Assembly: GCF_008329585.1 (NCBI RefSeq) | Contig: NZ_NPKP01000002.1 | Span: forward strand, 434,001-498,000 | DNA from: Mycolicibacterium sp. P9-22 | GTDB lineage: Bacteria > Actinomycetota > Actinomycetes > Mycobacteriales > Mycobacteriaceae | Reading direction: 5' to 3' | DNA: 64,000 nucleotides | Part shown: in pieces, positions 25,654-35,312 of the stretch | Layout of the letters: every line of letters starts with the position of its first letter | Position numbering within the stretch: position 1 is the stretch's first letter | Translations under genes and position numbers: made by a program | Notes under the pieces: model-generated | Database searches by the model: none | Seen by the model: the letters and a program-made list of their open reading frames with translations, nothing else | Told to the model about the DNA's origin: nothing

Positions 25654-26522
25654 CAGAGGGTGCGTAGATCGCGCGTCACATGGATGCGCGCGGCCAGCTG
25701 ATCATCGGGCGGGTAGTCCACCCCCACCAGCGTCAGCCCACGAGCCGGTGCCGCGGCGAAATCGCTGGAGCGCTTGGTCGCGTCGAGCAGCGACGCGCAC
25801 CACGCCGGCTCCCGGCGTCCCTCCCCCACGGCCAGCAGGGCACCCACCAGTGACCGCACCATCGACCAGCAGAACGCGTCGGCGCTGACATGGGCGGTGA
25901 GCAGGTCGCCGTCTCGTGTCCAGTCCAGGCGCTGCATCTCACGGATCGTGGTGGCTCCGTCGCGGTGCTTACAGAAGGCGGCGAAGTCGTGCAGTCCGAT
26001 CAGGTGCCGCGACGCTGCCGCCATGGCGTCCACATCGAGCGGGCGTGGCCATGGCGTGACGAAACGGGCCTGCTGCGGGGTGGCTCCGTATGGTGCTGTG
26101 GCCAGGCGGTATTCGTAGTGTCTGCGCAGCGCGGAGAACCGCGCGTCGAAGCCGGCCGGGGCGCGCACGATGCTGAGCACCCGGGCGTCCTCTGGGACGA
26201 ACCGCGCGAGACGTCTTGTCAGCGGCAGGAATTCGGGTTCCCCAGCAGGCCGCGCGCTGCGCGGGTAGGCATGCCCCAGCGCATCCTCGGGGATGTCGAC
26301 ATGCGCCACCTGGCCGGTGGCGTGCACACCGGCGTCGGTTCGTCCGGCCGCCCGCAGGATCACCGGGGTGCGAAACACCGTCGACAGCGCGTCCTCGAGG
26401 ACCCCGGCGACGGTGCGCTGCCCCTCCTGGGTGGCCCAGCCGGCGAACTCGGTGCCGTCGTAGGCAATATTCAAGCGCAAACGAACGAGCCCGCCACCGG
26501 AGTCGATGGCGGGCTCGTTCAT
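25653..26522 (-). CDS. truA: tRNA pseudouridine(38-40) synthase
   Basis: A 289-residue TruA. Visible motifs are [19 protein letters not shown], the catalytic-Asp motif [29 protein letters not shown] and a [17 protein letters not shown] region. It isomerises uridines 38-40 in the anticodon arm of many tRNAs. The first codons ([11 protein letters not shown]) are weakly supported because they are encoded by a hairpin arm and no ribosome-binding site is evident; a TTG at the conserved RLRL is an alternative. It is the last gene of the rplQ-rpoA operon, 7 bp after rplQ. Confidence 0.93.
   Translation of the reverse strand: MNEPAIDSGGGLVRLRLNIAYDGTEFAGWATQEGQRTVAGVLEDALSTVFRTPVILRAAGRTDAGVHATGQVAHVDIPEDALGHAYPRSARPAGEPEFLPLTRRLARFVPEDARVLSIVRAPAGFDARFSALRRHYEYRLATAPYGATPQQARFVTPWPRPLDVDAMAAASRHLIGLHDFAAFCKHRDGATTIREMQRLDWTRDGDLLTAHVSADAFCWSMVRSLVGALLAVGEGRREPAWCASLLDATKRSSDFAAAPARGLTLVGVDYPPDDQLAARIHVTRDLRTL
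26483..26520 (-). terminator. Perfect 14-bp hairpin at the rplQ/truA junction
   Basis: GAACGAGCCCGCCA (26483-26496) and TGGCGGGCTCGTTC (26507-26520) are perfect arms around a 10-base loop. The structure begins 9 bp after the rplQ stop and two bases inside the annotated truA start. It may terminate or attenuate the ribosomal operon and at the same time mask truA initiation. Confidence 0.6.
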
Positions 26523-26529
26523 TGCATTG

Positions 26530-27102
26530 CTACTTGGCGTCGTCGGCCTTGTCCTCGGCCTCGGTCTCGGTGGCCTCCTCGGTGACGGCCTCTTCGGCCG
26601 GAGCCTCGGTGGTCTCCTCGGCTGCCTCGTCGGCCGTCGGGCCGTCGGTGGCCTCGGGCTCGACAGCGGCCTGCGGGGCGGCTGCGGCGGCGACCTTCTG
26701 CGACGCGTCGGCACGGCGTGCGCGGTTGGCCTCCGACGTCACGGTCTTCTCCCGGACCAGTTCGATGACGGCCATCGGGGCGTTGTCGCCCTTGCGTGCC
26801 TCCACCTTGATGATCCGGGTGTAGCCACCCTCGCGATCGGCGAAGAAGGGGCCGATCTCGGCGAACAGGGTGTGTACCACATCCTTGTCGCGGATCTTCT
26901 TCATCACCTCACGCCGGTTGTGCAGCGTGCCCTTCTTGGCGTGGGTGATCAGCTTCTCCGCGTACGGACGCAACGCCCGTGCTTTCGGCTCGGTCGTCTT
27001 GATGCGGCCGTGCTCGAAGAGCGAGGTGGCCAGGTTGGCCAGCAGCGCGGCCTGGTGCGAGGACGACCCGCCGAGGCGAGGACCCTTGGTGGGTTTGGGC
27101 AT
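26530..27102 (-). CDS. rplQ: 50S ribosomal protein L17 with acidic C-terminal tail
   Basis: Residues 1-~120 are a canonical L17 ([20 protein letters not shown], then [20 protein letters not shown]). Residues ~135-190 form a low-complexity Ala/Glu/Thr-rich acidic tail, so the protein has 190 residues against ~120 in most bacteria. Such tails are typical of mycobacterial L17. It follows rpoA by 91 bp. Confidence 0.97.
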   Translation of the reverse strand: MPKPTKGPRLGGSSSHQAALLANLATSLFEHGRIKTTEPKARALRPYAEKLITHAKKGTLHNRREVMKKIRDKDVVHTLFAEIGPFFADREGGYTRIIKVEARKGDNAPMAVIELVREKTVTSEANRARRADASQKVAAAAAPQAAVEPEATDGPTADEAAEETTEAPAEEAVTEEATETEAEDKADDAK

Positions 27103-27193
27103 TGCGACTATCTCCTATGTGGGGCCGGCCCCCGTATCAGGTAGGACCGGGACGGATTCCGGGCAGGCGTTGCCCCGGGGGTATGTGCTCGGT

Positions 27194-28252
<1,059 letters not shown>

Positions 28253-28294
28253 CTATCTCCTTCTCGGCACCCGCTATTTGATGCCGTCTGGGTG

Positions 28295-28317
28295 TCCCAG
28301 GCCACCGTGGCCTGGGA
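28295..28317 (-). terminator. Hairpin between rpsD and rpoA
   Basis: TCCCAGGCCA (28295-28304) and TGGCCTGGGA (28308-28317) form a 10-bp perfect stem with a 3-base loop in the rpsD-rpoA gap. It may attenuate read-through or mark a processing site; no T-tract follows. Confidence 0.5.
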
Positions 28318-28328
28318 CGGTCACACGA

Positions 28329-28934
28329 TTACTTCGAGTAGAACTCGACGATCAGCTGTTCGGTGAGCGGCACCTGGATCTGTGCCCGCTCGGGCAGCTG
28401 GTGCACCAGGATGCGCTGACGCTCGCCGACGACCTGCAGCCAGCCCGGGATCGGGCGTTCGCCCGCGGCCTGACGTGCGGCCTCGAACGGCAGGGTGTTG
28501 ATCGACTTGTCCTTGACATCGATGATGTCGTACTGCGAGACGCGGTAGCTGGGGATGTCGACCTTCACGCCGTTGACGGTGAAGTGGCCGTGGCTGACCA
28601 GCTGGCGAGCCATGCGACGCGTGCGGGCGAGCCCGGCGCGGTACACGACATTGTCCAGCCGGCTTTCCAGGATGCGCAGCAGGTTCTCGCCGGTCTTACC
28701 CGAGAGGCGGTTGGCCTCCTCGTAGTAACGGCGGAACTGCTTCTCCATGACGCCGTAGGTGAAGCGGGCCTTCTGCTTCTCCTGCAGCTGGGTGCGGTAT
28801 TCGCTTTCCTTGATCCGCGCGCGGCCGTGCTGGCCGGGCGGGTAGGGGCGCTTTTCGAACGACTGATCGCCGCCGACGAGGTCGACGCCGAGGCGACGCG
28901 ACTTGCGGGTCGCGGGGCCGGTATAACGAGCCAT
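28329..28934 (-). CDS. rpsD: 30S ribosomal protein S4
   Basis: A 201-residue S4 with the S4 RNA-binding motif near residues 90-150 (RLDNVVYRAGLARTRRMARQ, SHGHFTVNGVKVDIPSYRV). The N-terminus has no Cys cluster, so it is the zinc-independent form usual in mycobacteria. S4 starts assembly of the 30S body. It lies 17 bp downstream of rpsK. Confidence 0.98.
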   Translation of the reverse strand: MARYTGPATRKSRRLGVDLVGGDQSFEKRPYPPGQHGRARIKESEYRTQLQEKQKARFTYGVMEKQFRRYYEEANRLSGKTGENLLRILESRLDNVVYRAGLARTRRMARQLVSHGHFTVNGVKVDIPSYRVSQYDIIDVKDKSINTLPFEAARQAAGERPIPGWLQVVGERQRILVHQLPERAQIQVPLTEQLIVEFYSK

Positions 28935-28951
28935 TGTCTAAATCCTCTTCC

Positions 28952-29368
28952 CTAGACCCGGCGCCGCTTGGGCGGACGGCAGCCGTTGTGCGGCTGCGGA
29001 GTGACGTCGGAGATCGCGCCGACCTCGAGGCCTGCGGCCTGAAGTGAGCGGATCGCGGTCTCGCGGCCCGAACCCGGGCCCTTCACGAAGACATCAACCT
29101 TCTTGACACCGTGCTCCTGCGCCTTGCGGGCAGCGTTCTCGGCGGCCAGCTGTGCGGCGAACGGGGTCGACTTACGCGAACCCTTGAAGCCGACGTGACC
29201 CGACGAGGCCCAGGCGATGACGTTGCCCTGGGGATCGGTGATCGAGACGATGGTGTTGTTGAAGGTGCTCTTGATGTGAGCAGCGCCGTGCGGGACGTTC
29301 TTCTTTTCCCTGCGGCGGGTCTTCTGACCCTTCTTGGCGGCGGTGCCGCCCTTCTTTGCCTGTGCCAT
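28952..29368 (-). CDS. rpsK: 30S ribosomal protein S11
   Basis: A 138-residue S11 with a basic N-terminal tail and the core [19 protein letters not shown], then [20 protein letters not shown] and [16 protein letters not shown] at the C-terminus. It forms part of the 30S platform. It follows rpsM by 6 bp. Confidence 0.98.
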   Translation of the reverse strand: MAQAKKGGTAAKKGQKTRRREKKNVPHGAAHIKSTFNNTIVSITDPQGNVIAWASSGHVGFKGSRKSTPFAAQLAAENAARKAQEHGVKKVDVFVKGPGSGRETAIRSLQAAGLEVGAISDVTPQPHNGCRPPKRRRV

Positions 29369-29374
29369 CCGGGG

Positions 29375-29749
29375 TTACCTGGCCTTCTTCTTGCCGGCGA
29401 TGGTGCGCTTCGGGCCCTTGCGGGTACGCGCGTTGGTCTTGGTGCGCTGTCCACGCACGGGCAGGCCACGACGGTGGCGCAGTCCCTGGTAGCAGCCGAT
29501 CTCGATCTTGCGACGGATGTCGGCCTGGACCTCACGGCGCAGGTCACCCTCGACCTTGAGGTTGCCTTCGATGTATTCGCGCAGCTGGCTCACCTGATCA
29601 TCGGTGAGGTCCTTGGTGCGCAGGTCCCGGCTGATGCCGGTGCCTTCCAGGATTTCCTGGGAGCGGGTACGGCCGATGCCGTAGATATAGGTCAGCGCGA
29701 TCTCCATGCGCTTGTCACGCGGGAGATCGACGCCCATGAGACGTGCCAT
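29375..29749 (-). CDS. rpsM: 30S ribosomal protein S13
   Basis: A 124-residue S13 beginning [20 protein letters not shown] with the helix-two-turn-helix stretch [20 protein letters not shown] and the basic tail [19 protein letters not shown]. It sits in the 30S head and contacts the P-site tRNA and 50S subunit. The 191-bp gap to rpmJ holds small GC-rich hairpins but no gene. Confidence 0.98.
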   Translation of the reverse strand: MARLMGVDLPRDKRMEIALTYIYGIGRTRSQEILEGTGISRDLRTKDLTDDQVSQLREYIEGNLKVEGDLRREVQADIRRKIEIGCYQGLRHRRGLPVRGQRTKTNARTRKGPKRTIAGKKKAR

Positions 29750-29940
29750 CAGGCAGTGATTCCTTCTCTATGCGGAGGTCTGTTCCCAGTCCGTTCCCCG
29801 TCTTGGCGGGGCCCGGCCTCCGTGCCGGGCGTGTAGTGAGCAGCGGCCGAAACGTCTTTTTGGCGCTGGCGCGCCTGCTGCTCACTGGTACTGGGAGGTC
29901 TGCATTCAGTTGTGGGTGGTGCTGCGTGCTTGGACGGGGA

Positions 29941-30054
29941 CTAACCCTGCCGCTGCTTGTGCCGCGGATCCGAGCAGATCACCATGACCCGCCCATGCCG
30001 GCGGATCACCCTGCACTTGTCGCAGATCGGCTTGACGCTCGGGTTCACCTTCAC
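29941..30054 (-). CDS. rpmJ: 50S ribosomal protein L36
   Basis: A 37-residue protein, [20 protein letters not shown] followed by [17 protein letters not shown], with the zinc-binding set Cys11, Cys14, Cys27 and His32 (zinc-dependent form). It uses a GTG start at 30054. It lies between infA and rpsM as in other mycobacteria. Confidence 0.95.
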
Positions 30055-30078
30055 GGCTTCGCGATCCTTCTAGGTCGT

Positions 30079-30106
30079 TGTGGCAGCCACATGAGTGCCT
30101 GCCACA
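30079..30106 (-). other. Intercistronic hairpin between infA and rpmJ
   Basis: TGTGGCAG (30079-30086) pairs with CTGCCACA (30099-30106) across a 12-base loop. It may be a processing or attenuation structure; function not known. Confidence 0.4.
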
Positions 30107-30135
30107 GGTAGTGGTTGTTGCAGTTGAGGGGCGTG

Positions 30136-30357
30136 TTACTTGTACCGGTACACGATGCGGCCCCGGGACAGGTCGTAGGGCGAAAGCTCCACCACTACGC
30201 GGTCCTCGGGCAGGATGCGGATGTAGTGCTGCCGCATCTTGCCGCTGATGTGGGCCAGAACCTTGTGTCCGTTCTCCAGCTCAATGCGGAACATCGCATT
30301 GGGCAGAGGTTCGACGACACGGCCCTCGACCTCGATGGCACCGTCTTTCTTGGCCAT
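30136..30357 (-). CDS. infA: Translation initiation factor IF-1
   Basis: A 73-residue OB-fold protein ([55 protein letters not shown]). IF-1 binds the 30S A-site during initiation. It is the first gene of the leftward operon infA-rpmJ-rpsM-rpsK-rpsD-rpoA-rplQ-truA. A promoter about 150 bp upstream is proposed. Confidence 0.98.
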
Positions 30358-30514
30358 ACTGTGTTAGCGATCCTTGCCTTCGTTTTCGTATCCTGTGCGC
30401 CCTCGGCTCGGCACGGCCGCGCCACCGACTGAGAACGTGAGCCGGATCACCGAAATCGTTAAGGTTTCAAGACAGGCACGCAAAGAGTCGGCACGGAAGC
30501 CGCACCGTTGGTCC

Positions 30515-30543
30515 ACGATACCCGCTGTCGGGGTGTGCTACAA
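30515..30543 (-). promoter_or_regulatory. Candidate sigma-A promoter of the infA operon
   Basis: On the bottom strand TTGTAG (30543-30538) and TATCGT (30520-30515) are separated by exactly 17 bp, a good SigA-type pair. Transcription from ~30508 would give a 5' leader of about 150 nt before infA. The rest of the 369-bp stretch 30358-30726 holds no gene; its right end carries the compound inverted repeat. Confidence 0.55.
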
Positions 30544-30636
30544 AATCGCGTGACCTGGGTCGAGCCCGTCGATGCCGGAGCGGTCGCGAAGCACCACCAT
30601 AAGGGTGCACTTCATCCCCGAGGATCGGGGGTGACG

Positions 30637-30711
30637 CGCACGACCGGCGAGTTAGGGTCGCAGGTCCCGACGGGCAGGGACCTGCGACCCTGACCGCGGG
30701 CCGGTCGTGCG
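30637..30711. repeat. Compound inverted repeat with two DosR-box-like arms, upstream of the WS/DGAT gene
   Basis: Inner arms AGGGTCGCAGGTCCC (30654-30668) and GGGACCTGCGACCCT (30677-30691) are perfect 15-bp complements around 8 bases. Outer arms CGCACGACCGGC (30637-30648) and GCCGGTCGTGCG (30700-30711) add 12 perfect pairs. Each inner arm matches the palindromic DosR consensus GGGACTWWAGTCCC at 10 of 14 positions, so two DosR sites 22-23 bp apart is one reading; a stable cruciform or RNA hairpin is another. It ends 15 bp before the GTG start of the downstream gene. Confidence 0.7.
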
Positions 30712-30726
30712 GCCACAGTCATAGGG

Positions 30727-32181
30727 GTGGCCCGTCTCAGCACTTTGGATGCCGGTTTCCTGGACGCCGAGGACGCCGATCCTCATATCAGCCTTGCAGT
30801 CGGGGCTGTGTCCGTGCTGGACGGGCCCTTGCCCGATCACGACCAACTAGTGGACGCGATCGGCGAGCGGATATCCGCCATTCCCCGGCTGCGGCAGATC
30901 GTGCGCAGGAAACCTCTCGACCTGTTCGCGCCGGAGTGGGTGAACGATCCGGCGCTGGACCTTGCGCACCACATCCGCCGCGCCGCGCTGCCACACCCAG
31001 GCGATGACGCGGCCCTGTTCCGGTTCGCCGCAGAAGCGATGGAGCCCCGCCTCGATCGTGAACGACCGCTCTGGCAGTGCTGGATCATCGAGGGCCTGGC
31101 CGACGGACGCTGGGCGTTGTTGATGAAGGTGCATCACTGCATCGCCGACGGCATCGCGACCATGCACCTGCTCGCCGGGCTCAGTGACGGCGGCGAAGGC
31201 GATAGGTATGTGAACGCCCTCCGCGCCGCGCACGCCGGCAACTCCGTCGGGCATCCACTGCCGATGTTGACGCTCAACCCGCTGCGGTGGGCCCACAGCG
31301 TGTGGGACACCGCGTCCGCGATGAGTGCCAGCGCCGCGTTGGCTGTCGGCGGCACGATTCAGCTTGTCGACGGTTTGAAACGCGCCGGACCCAAGTCCAC
31401 GCTGAACGGGCCCGTCACCGCGATGCGCCGCTACAGCGCCGTTCAGGTACCGCTCGCCGACGTCGCGGCGGTCAGCCAGGCATTCGATGTCACCCTCAAC
31501 GATGTCGCTTTGTCCGCCATCACCGACAGTTTCCGGGCGGCATTGAAGCGTCGCGGCGAAGAACCACATCGCAGGACGCTCCGCACCCTCGTACCCGTCT
31601 CCGTGCGATCCACCGATGCGATGGATCAGATCGACAACCGCGTTTCCGTCATGCTGCCCTACCTACCGGTTGACGAAGCCGATCAGGTGGAACAGCTGCA
31701 AGCGGTGCACCGGCGGATGGCCCGGGCCAAATCCGGCGGTCAACGCCAAGCGGGCAGTTCCGTGGTCGCAGCGCTCAAGCTGGTGCCATTCGCCTTCGCG
31801 TCGCGGGCCATCAGGATTCTGACCGCACTGCCTCAGCGCGGCATCGTCACCTTGGCGACCAACGTACCGGGACCGCAACGCCATCTTCAGGTGCTGGGCC
31901 GCGAAGTTGTCCGCATGCTTCCCATCCCACCGGTGGCTCTGCGGCTCCGCGCCGCGGTGGCCATCCTGAGCTACGGCGAGGACCTGGTCTTCGGAGTCAC
32001 CACCGATTTCGATGCGTTTCCCGATGTCGACGAACTTGCCCGCGGCATCGCCCACGCTATCGCTCACCTCACCGCCGTGGCGCGGCACCCGCACCCGGGC
32101 CGGCCCGCGTTGGCGCTGATGGAATGGCGAGCGTTCGACGAATCACACGAAACCCGATCAGCGGCGAAAGGAACACGATGA
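30727..32181 (+). CDS. Wax ester synthase / diacylglycerol acyltransferase family protein
   Basis: A 484-residue WS/DGAT. The catalytic motif HHCIADG ([17 protein letters not shown], ~residues 134-150) is intact, and the family patterns [11 protein letters not shown], the [10 protein letters not shown] region and [13 protein letters not shown] are present. These enzymes esterify diacylglycerol or fatty alcohols with acyl-CoA, and several in M. tuberculosis make storage triacylglycerol during hypoxia. It starts at GTG 30727, close behind the compound inverted repeat, and overlaps the following stress-protein gene in ATGA, so the two form one operon. Confidence 0.9.
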   Translation: MARLSTLDAGFLDAEDADPHISLAVGAVSVLDGPLPDHDQLVDAIGERISAIPRLRQIVRRKPLDLFAPEWVNDPALDLAHHIRRAALPHPGDDAALFRFAAEAMEPRLDRERPLWQCWIIEGLADGRWALLMKVHHCIADGIATMHLLAGLSDGGEGDRYVNALRAAHAGNSVGHPLPMLTLNPLRWAHSVWDTASAMSASAALAVGGTIQLVDGLKRAGPKSTLNGPVTAMRRYSAVQVPLADVAAVSQAFDVTLNDVALSAITDSFRAALKRRGEEPHRRTLRTLVPVSVRSTDAMDQIDNRVSVMLPYLPVDEADQVEQLQAVHRRMARAKSGGQRQAGSSVVAALKLVPFAFASRAIRILTALPQRGIVTLATNVPGPQRHLQVLGREVVRMLPIPPVALRLRAAVAILSYGEDLVFGVTTDFDAFPDVDELARGIAHAIAHLTAVARHPHPGRPALALMEWRAFDESHETRSAAKGTR

Positions 32182-33053
32182 GCGAGCCCGTCGAAGTCGA
32201 GAAGATAGTTGCCGGAGTGGCGGATTCGCCATCATCGCGAGCCGCCGTCGAATGGGCTGCACGGGAGGCCGAACTCCGCCACATTCCCTTGGTTCTGTTA
32301 CACGCGAACACGCTACCGATCGGAGCCTGGCCCGTCGCACCGATGCCGGTCGGGTACCTGGATTGGCAGATGAAGGTCGGACGGGAACTTCTCGATGACA
32401 CCGCCCAGTTGGTGCGCAGCGCCACCGCCGGCGCCGTCTCGCCGACTACCGAACTCATCGTGGCCACTCCGACCGCAGCACTGATGAATGCGTCCCGCAC
32501 GGCCGGAATGGTGGTCGTGGGATCACGGGGTAGGGGCGCACTTTCACGTTTCGTGCTGGGCAGCGTGAGTACAGGCGTCCTGCACCATGCGCGATGCCCC
32601 GTCGTCGTGGTTCACGACGAAGGGCCTTCACCCGCCGCCGACGCGCCGGTGTTGCTCGGGTTCGACGGGTCGCCCTCATCGCAGGCTGCTATCGCGCTGG
32701 CCTTCGACGAGGCCTACCGCCGTGGCGTGGGGTTGGTCGCCATGCATTCATGGTGGTCCCCCGGCGCCTTCGAGATGCCCGGATTCGATTGGGAGACACT
32801 GCGTCCAGAAGTGAACCGGCAAGTACGGGAAATGCTCACGGTCTGGCAGCATCGCTTCCCCGATGTACCGGTCGAACGCGTCGTGGTCGCCGATCGGCCC
32901 GCCGAACGGCTCGTCGAGCGTTCGAGCTTGTGCCGATTGGTCGTCGTGGGCAGTCACGGGCACGGTGCAGTGGGCAGCGCAGTGCTGGGGTCGGTGAGCA
33001 ACGCGGTGGTTCAGGCGGCAAGGGTGCCGGTAATCGTCGCCCGCCCGAGATGA
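32178..33053 (+). CDS. Tandem-domain universal stress protein
   Basis: A 291-residue protein with two UspA domains (~residues 1-147 and 155-290). Both keep the ATP-binding loop G-x2-G-x9-G-S: GSRGRGALSRFVLGS and GSHGHGAVGSAVLGS. Start ATG 32178 follows AAAGGAA and overlaps the WS/DGAT stop. Such tandem Usp proteins are prominent members of the mycobacterial DosR regulon, and some bind ATP or influence growth arrest. Its role here is inferred from context. Confidence 0.92.
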   Translation: MSEPVEVEKIVAGVADSPSSRAAVEWAAREAELRHIPLVLLHANTLPIGAWPVAPMPVGYLDWQMKVGRELLDDTAQLVRSATAGAVSPTTELIVATPTAALMNASRTAGMVVVGSRGRGALSRFVLGSVSTGVLHHARCPVVVVHDEGPSPAADAPVLLGFDGSPSSQAAIALAFDEAYRRGVGLVAMHSWWSPGAFEMPGFDWETLRPEVNRQVREMLTVWQHRFPDVPVERVVVADRPAERLVERSSLCRLVVVGSHGHGAVGSAVLGSVSNAVVQAARVPVIVARPR

Positions 33054-33180
33054 CGTCCGACTTCGGAGAAAGCGGCAAGATCATCGTGTTGCGGATGCAC
33101 GGGCGCGGCAGTCAGTCGGCTTGGGCTGCTCGCGCTCGATCCCGTAATTGCTGTTGATTTGTTGGCCGGGCGGCAAATCG

Positions 33181-34068
33181 TCAGTCGGCGTGTGACTTCG
33201 GTGGACACACCGCCACGGGCACCGGCGAGTGATGCAACATGTTGAGGCCGGTCGACCCCAGGACGGTGGCAGCGAACGGTGTGCGCCCCCGGCTCCCGAC
33301 TATCACCATCTGGGCGTCCGACAACTGCTGGAGCAGAGCGCGGCGCGGCCTGGCGGCATCGACGAGGACAGTCACCGCGACATCCGGATGTGACCGGCGA
33401 TACGGCTCGACGGCCCGATTCAGAGCATTGACCTGCTCCATCTCGATGGCTGCCCAGTCGATCAGAAACGGGATCGAGACCTCACCGGCAGGCACCCGCA
33501 TCGACCAGGCGTGTACCGCCTGCACGGGGGCTCCGAGCGCTTCAGCCAGCTCGAAAGCCAGGTCCAGGGCGGCTTGGCTGGATCCGTCCACTCCGACCAC
33601 GATGGGTTGTGTTGTCGGCCTAAGCAGTTCGCCACGCCACGCGATCAAAGGACATTCCGTATGGCCACACAGATCAAGGGTGAGCGATCCGACGAGCAGC
33701 GCCACACCGGGGACAAATTCATCGCAGCCGACTACCAGCAACCGCGCATGCCGGCTGAGCGTTTTCAACGCGTCCTCTGCCGGCTCGTCCAGGGCAAGAG
33801 CGGTGACTTCGAGGTTCGGATGGGCACGCCGGACGGTCTCGGCCACCGTCTTGAGAATCAGCGGGGCCGCCTCACGTTGGGCGCTCACACTCGCCGCCGC
33901 GACAGCGGCCATGCTATCGCTGAACTGATAGCCGATGTGGTGCATGGCGTGCACGATCTGTAGCGGCGCTCCCAGTCGATCTGCGAGCGCGCCCGCCCAC
34001 CGGGCTGCGTGTCGCGCGGCGATCGTGCCGTCCACACCCACAATGATCGGCGCTGTGTTGTCACTCAT
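33181..34068 (-). CDS. Tandem-domain universal stress protein
   Basis: A 295-residue protein with two UspA domains. The C-terminal domain has a near-complete nucleotide loop (GSRGRTPFAATVLGSTG); the N-terminal one is altered (GCDEFVPGVALLVGS). It is the third gene of a leftward set with the two-domain kinase and the zinc alcohol dehydrogenase, 150 bp after the dehydrogenase. It has an overlapping-function paralogue convergent at 32178-33053. Confidence 0.9.
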   Translation of the reverse strand: MSDNTAPIIVGVDGTIAARHAARWAGALADRLGAPLQIVHAMHHIGYQFSDSMAAVAAASVSAQREAAPLILKTVAETVRRAHPNLEVTALALDEPAEDALKTLSRHARLLVVGCDEFVPGVALLVGSLTLDLCGHTECPLIAWRGELLRPTTQPIVVGVDGSSQAALDLAFELAEALGAPVQAVHAWSMRVPAGEVSIPFLIDWAAIEMEQVNALNRAVEPYRRSHPDVAVTVLVDAARPRRALLQQLSDAQMVIVGSRGRTPFAATVLGSTGLNMLHHSPVPVAVCPPKSHAD

Positions 34069-34218
34069 GTTGCGGCGGTCCCTTCTTGATTCTCGACGAG
34101 CGGCTGACTGATTCGAGGAGCATTCGCTTTTCGGCGGCAGCCATCACCGGGCGGTTCGTCGTCGTGTCGGTCATCCGGATATCAGCAGGGCTGCGGAGAG
34201 CGGATATGGGGATACCGG

Positions 34219-35265
34219 TCAATTCGGTACCGTCAGCAACACCTTCAGCGCACCTGTTTCGGCCGGTCGGCTGAAGACGTCGTAAGCGGCCTCGAAGTCG
34301 TCGAAGGTGAATCGATGGGTGATCATCGCCGTGGTGTCCAGAAAGTGGCCTGCCATCAGGTCAACCAATGTCGGAGTGGAATACGTGTCGACCAGCCCAG
34401 TCGTGATCGTGAGGTTCTTGATCCAGATATCCTCCAGATGCAATGTCGCCGGCGTGCCGTGCACCCCGATATTGGCGACATGGCCCCCGGCGCGGACCAG
34501 CCGAACGGCGTCTTCGAATGTGCCCGGTGTGCCCACGGCCTCCATGACGCAGTCGGCACCGAGGCCGCCCGTCAACCGGTCGATTACCGTTCGGACCGAT
34601 TCCCTCTCCGGATTTACCACCACGTCGGCGCCGAACTTGCGGGCGGCCTCCAGCCGGGAGTCGGCCACGTCAATGGCAACGATGCTTCTCGGGCTGTGCA
34701 ACCGCGCGGTCAGTATCGCAGCCAGGCCGATCGGTCCGGCGCCGACGATGGCCACCACATCACCCGGCCTAACCGCACCGTTGAGAACGCCCACTTCATA
34801 GGAGGTGGGCAGAATGTCGGCCAGCATGACCATGTGCTCATCGCTGACCCCTTCGGGCACCTTGTATGTCGAGTTGTCGGCGAACGGAACCCGCACGTAC
34901 TCCGCCTGTGTTCCGTCGATGAGGTGCCCGAGAATCCACCCGCCGCCACCCAGGCACTGCCCGTAATGGGCCTCGCGGCAGTAGCGGCATTTTCCGCATG
35001 CGTTGATACAAGACACCAGCACGCGGTCACCGATACCGAGGGTTTCCACCGCCTCTCCTACGGCAACCACGGTGCCGACCGCCTCGTGACCGAGAACTCG
35101 ACCCGGGGTCACCTCCGGGACATCACCTTTCAAGATGTGCAGGTCGGTGCCGCAAATGGTGACGGCATCAACCCGGACGATGACGTCACCGGGGTGCTGC
35201 AGGCGCGGATCGGGCACCTCACGCCACGATCGCCGTCCCGGTCCTTCATAGACAAGAGCTTTCAC
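34219..35265 (-). CDS. Zinc-dependent alcohol dehydrogenase (MDR family)
   Basis: From GTG 35265 (AAGGGA upstream) the protein has 348 residues. Catalytic zinc ligands are in TICGTDLHI and GHEAVG, the structural zinc lobe is C-G-K-C-R-Y-C-x7-C, and the NAD(P)-binding motif is VGAGPIGLA. It resembles the zinc-dependent alcohol/threonine-dehydrogenase-like group; the substrate is unknown. It begins 47 bp after the kinase gene and is presumably co-transcribed from the DosR-box promoter at ~36.9 kb, suggesting NADH re-oxidation or aldehyde handling in hypoxia. Confidence 0.88.
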   Translation of the reverse strand: MKALVYEGPGRRSWREVPDPRLQHPGDVIVRVDAVTICGTDLHILKGDVPEVTPGRVLGHEAVGTVVAVGEAVETLGIGDRVLVSCINACGKCRYCREAHYGQCLGGGGWILGHLIDGTQAEYVRVPFADNSTYKVPEGVSDEHMVMLADILPTSYEVGVLNGAVRPGDVVAIVGAGPIGLAAILTARLHSPRSIVAIDVADSRLEAARKFGADVVVNPERESVRTVIDRLTGGLGADCVMEAVGTPGTFEDAVRLVRAGGHVANIGVHGTPATLHLEDIWIKNLTITTGLVDTYSTPTLVDLMAGHFLDTTAMITHRFTFDDFEAAYDVFSRPAETGALKVLLTVPN

Positions 35266-35312
35266 GATAGTTCCCTTCGTCGAACGATCACGCGACATGC
35301 CGGCCGCATCGG

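Noticed and set aside
29796..29840. GC-rich short inverted repeats in the rpmJ-rpsM gap as a terminator
   Set aside because: Stems are only 5-6 bp with 6-base loops and no T-tract; not distinguishable from background in this GC content.
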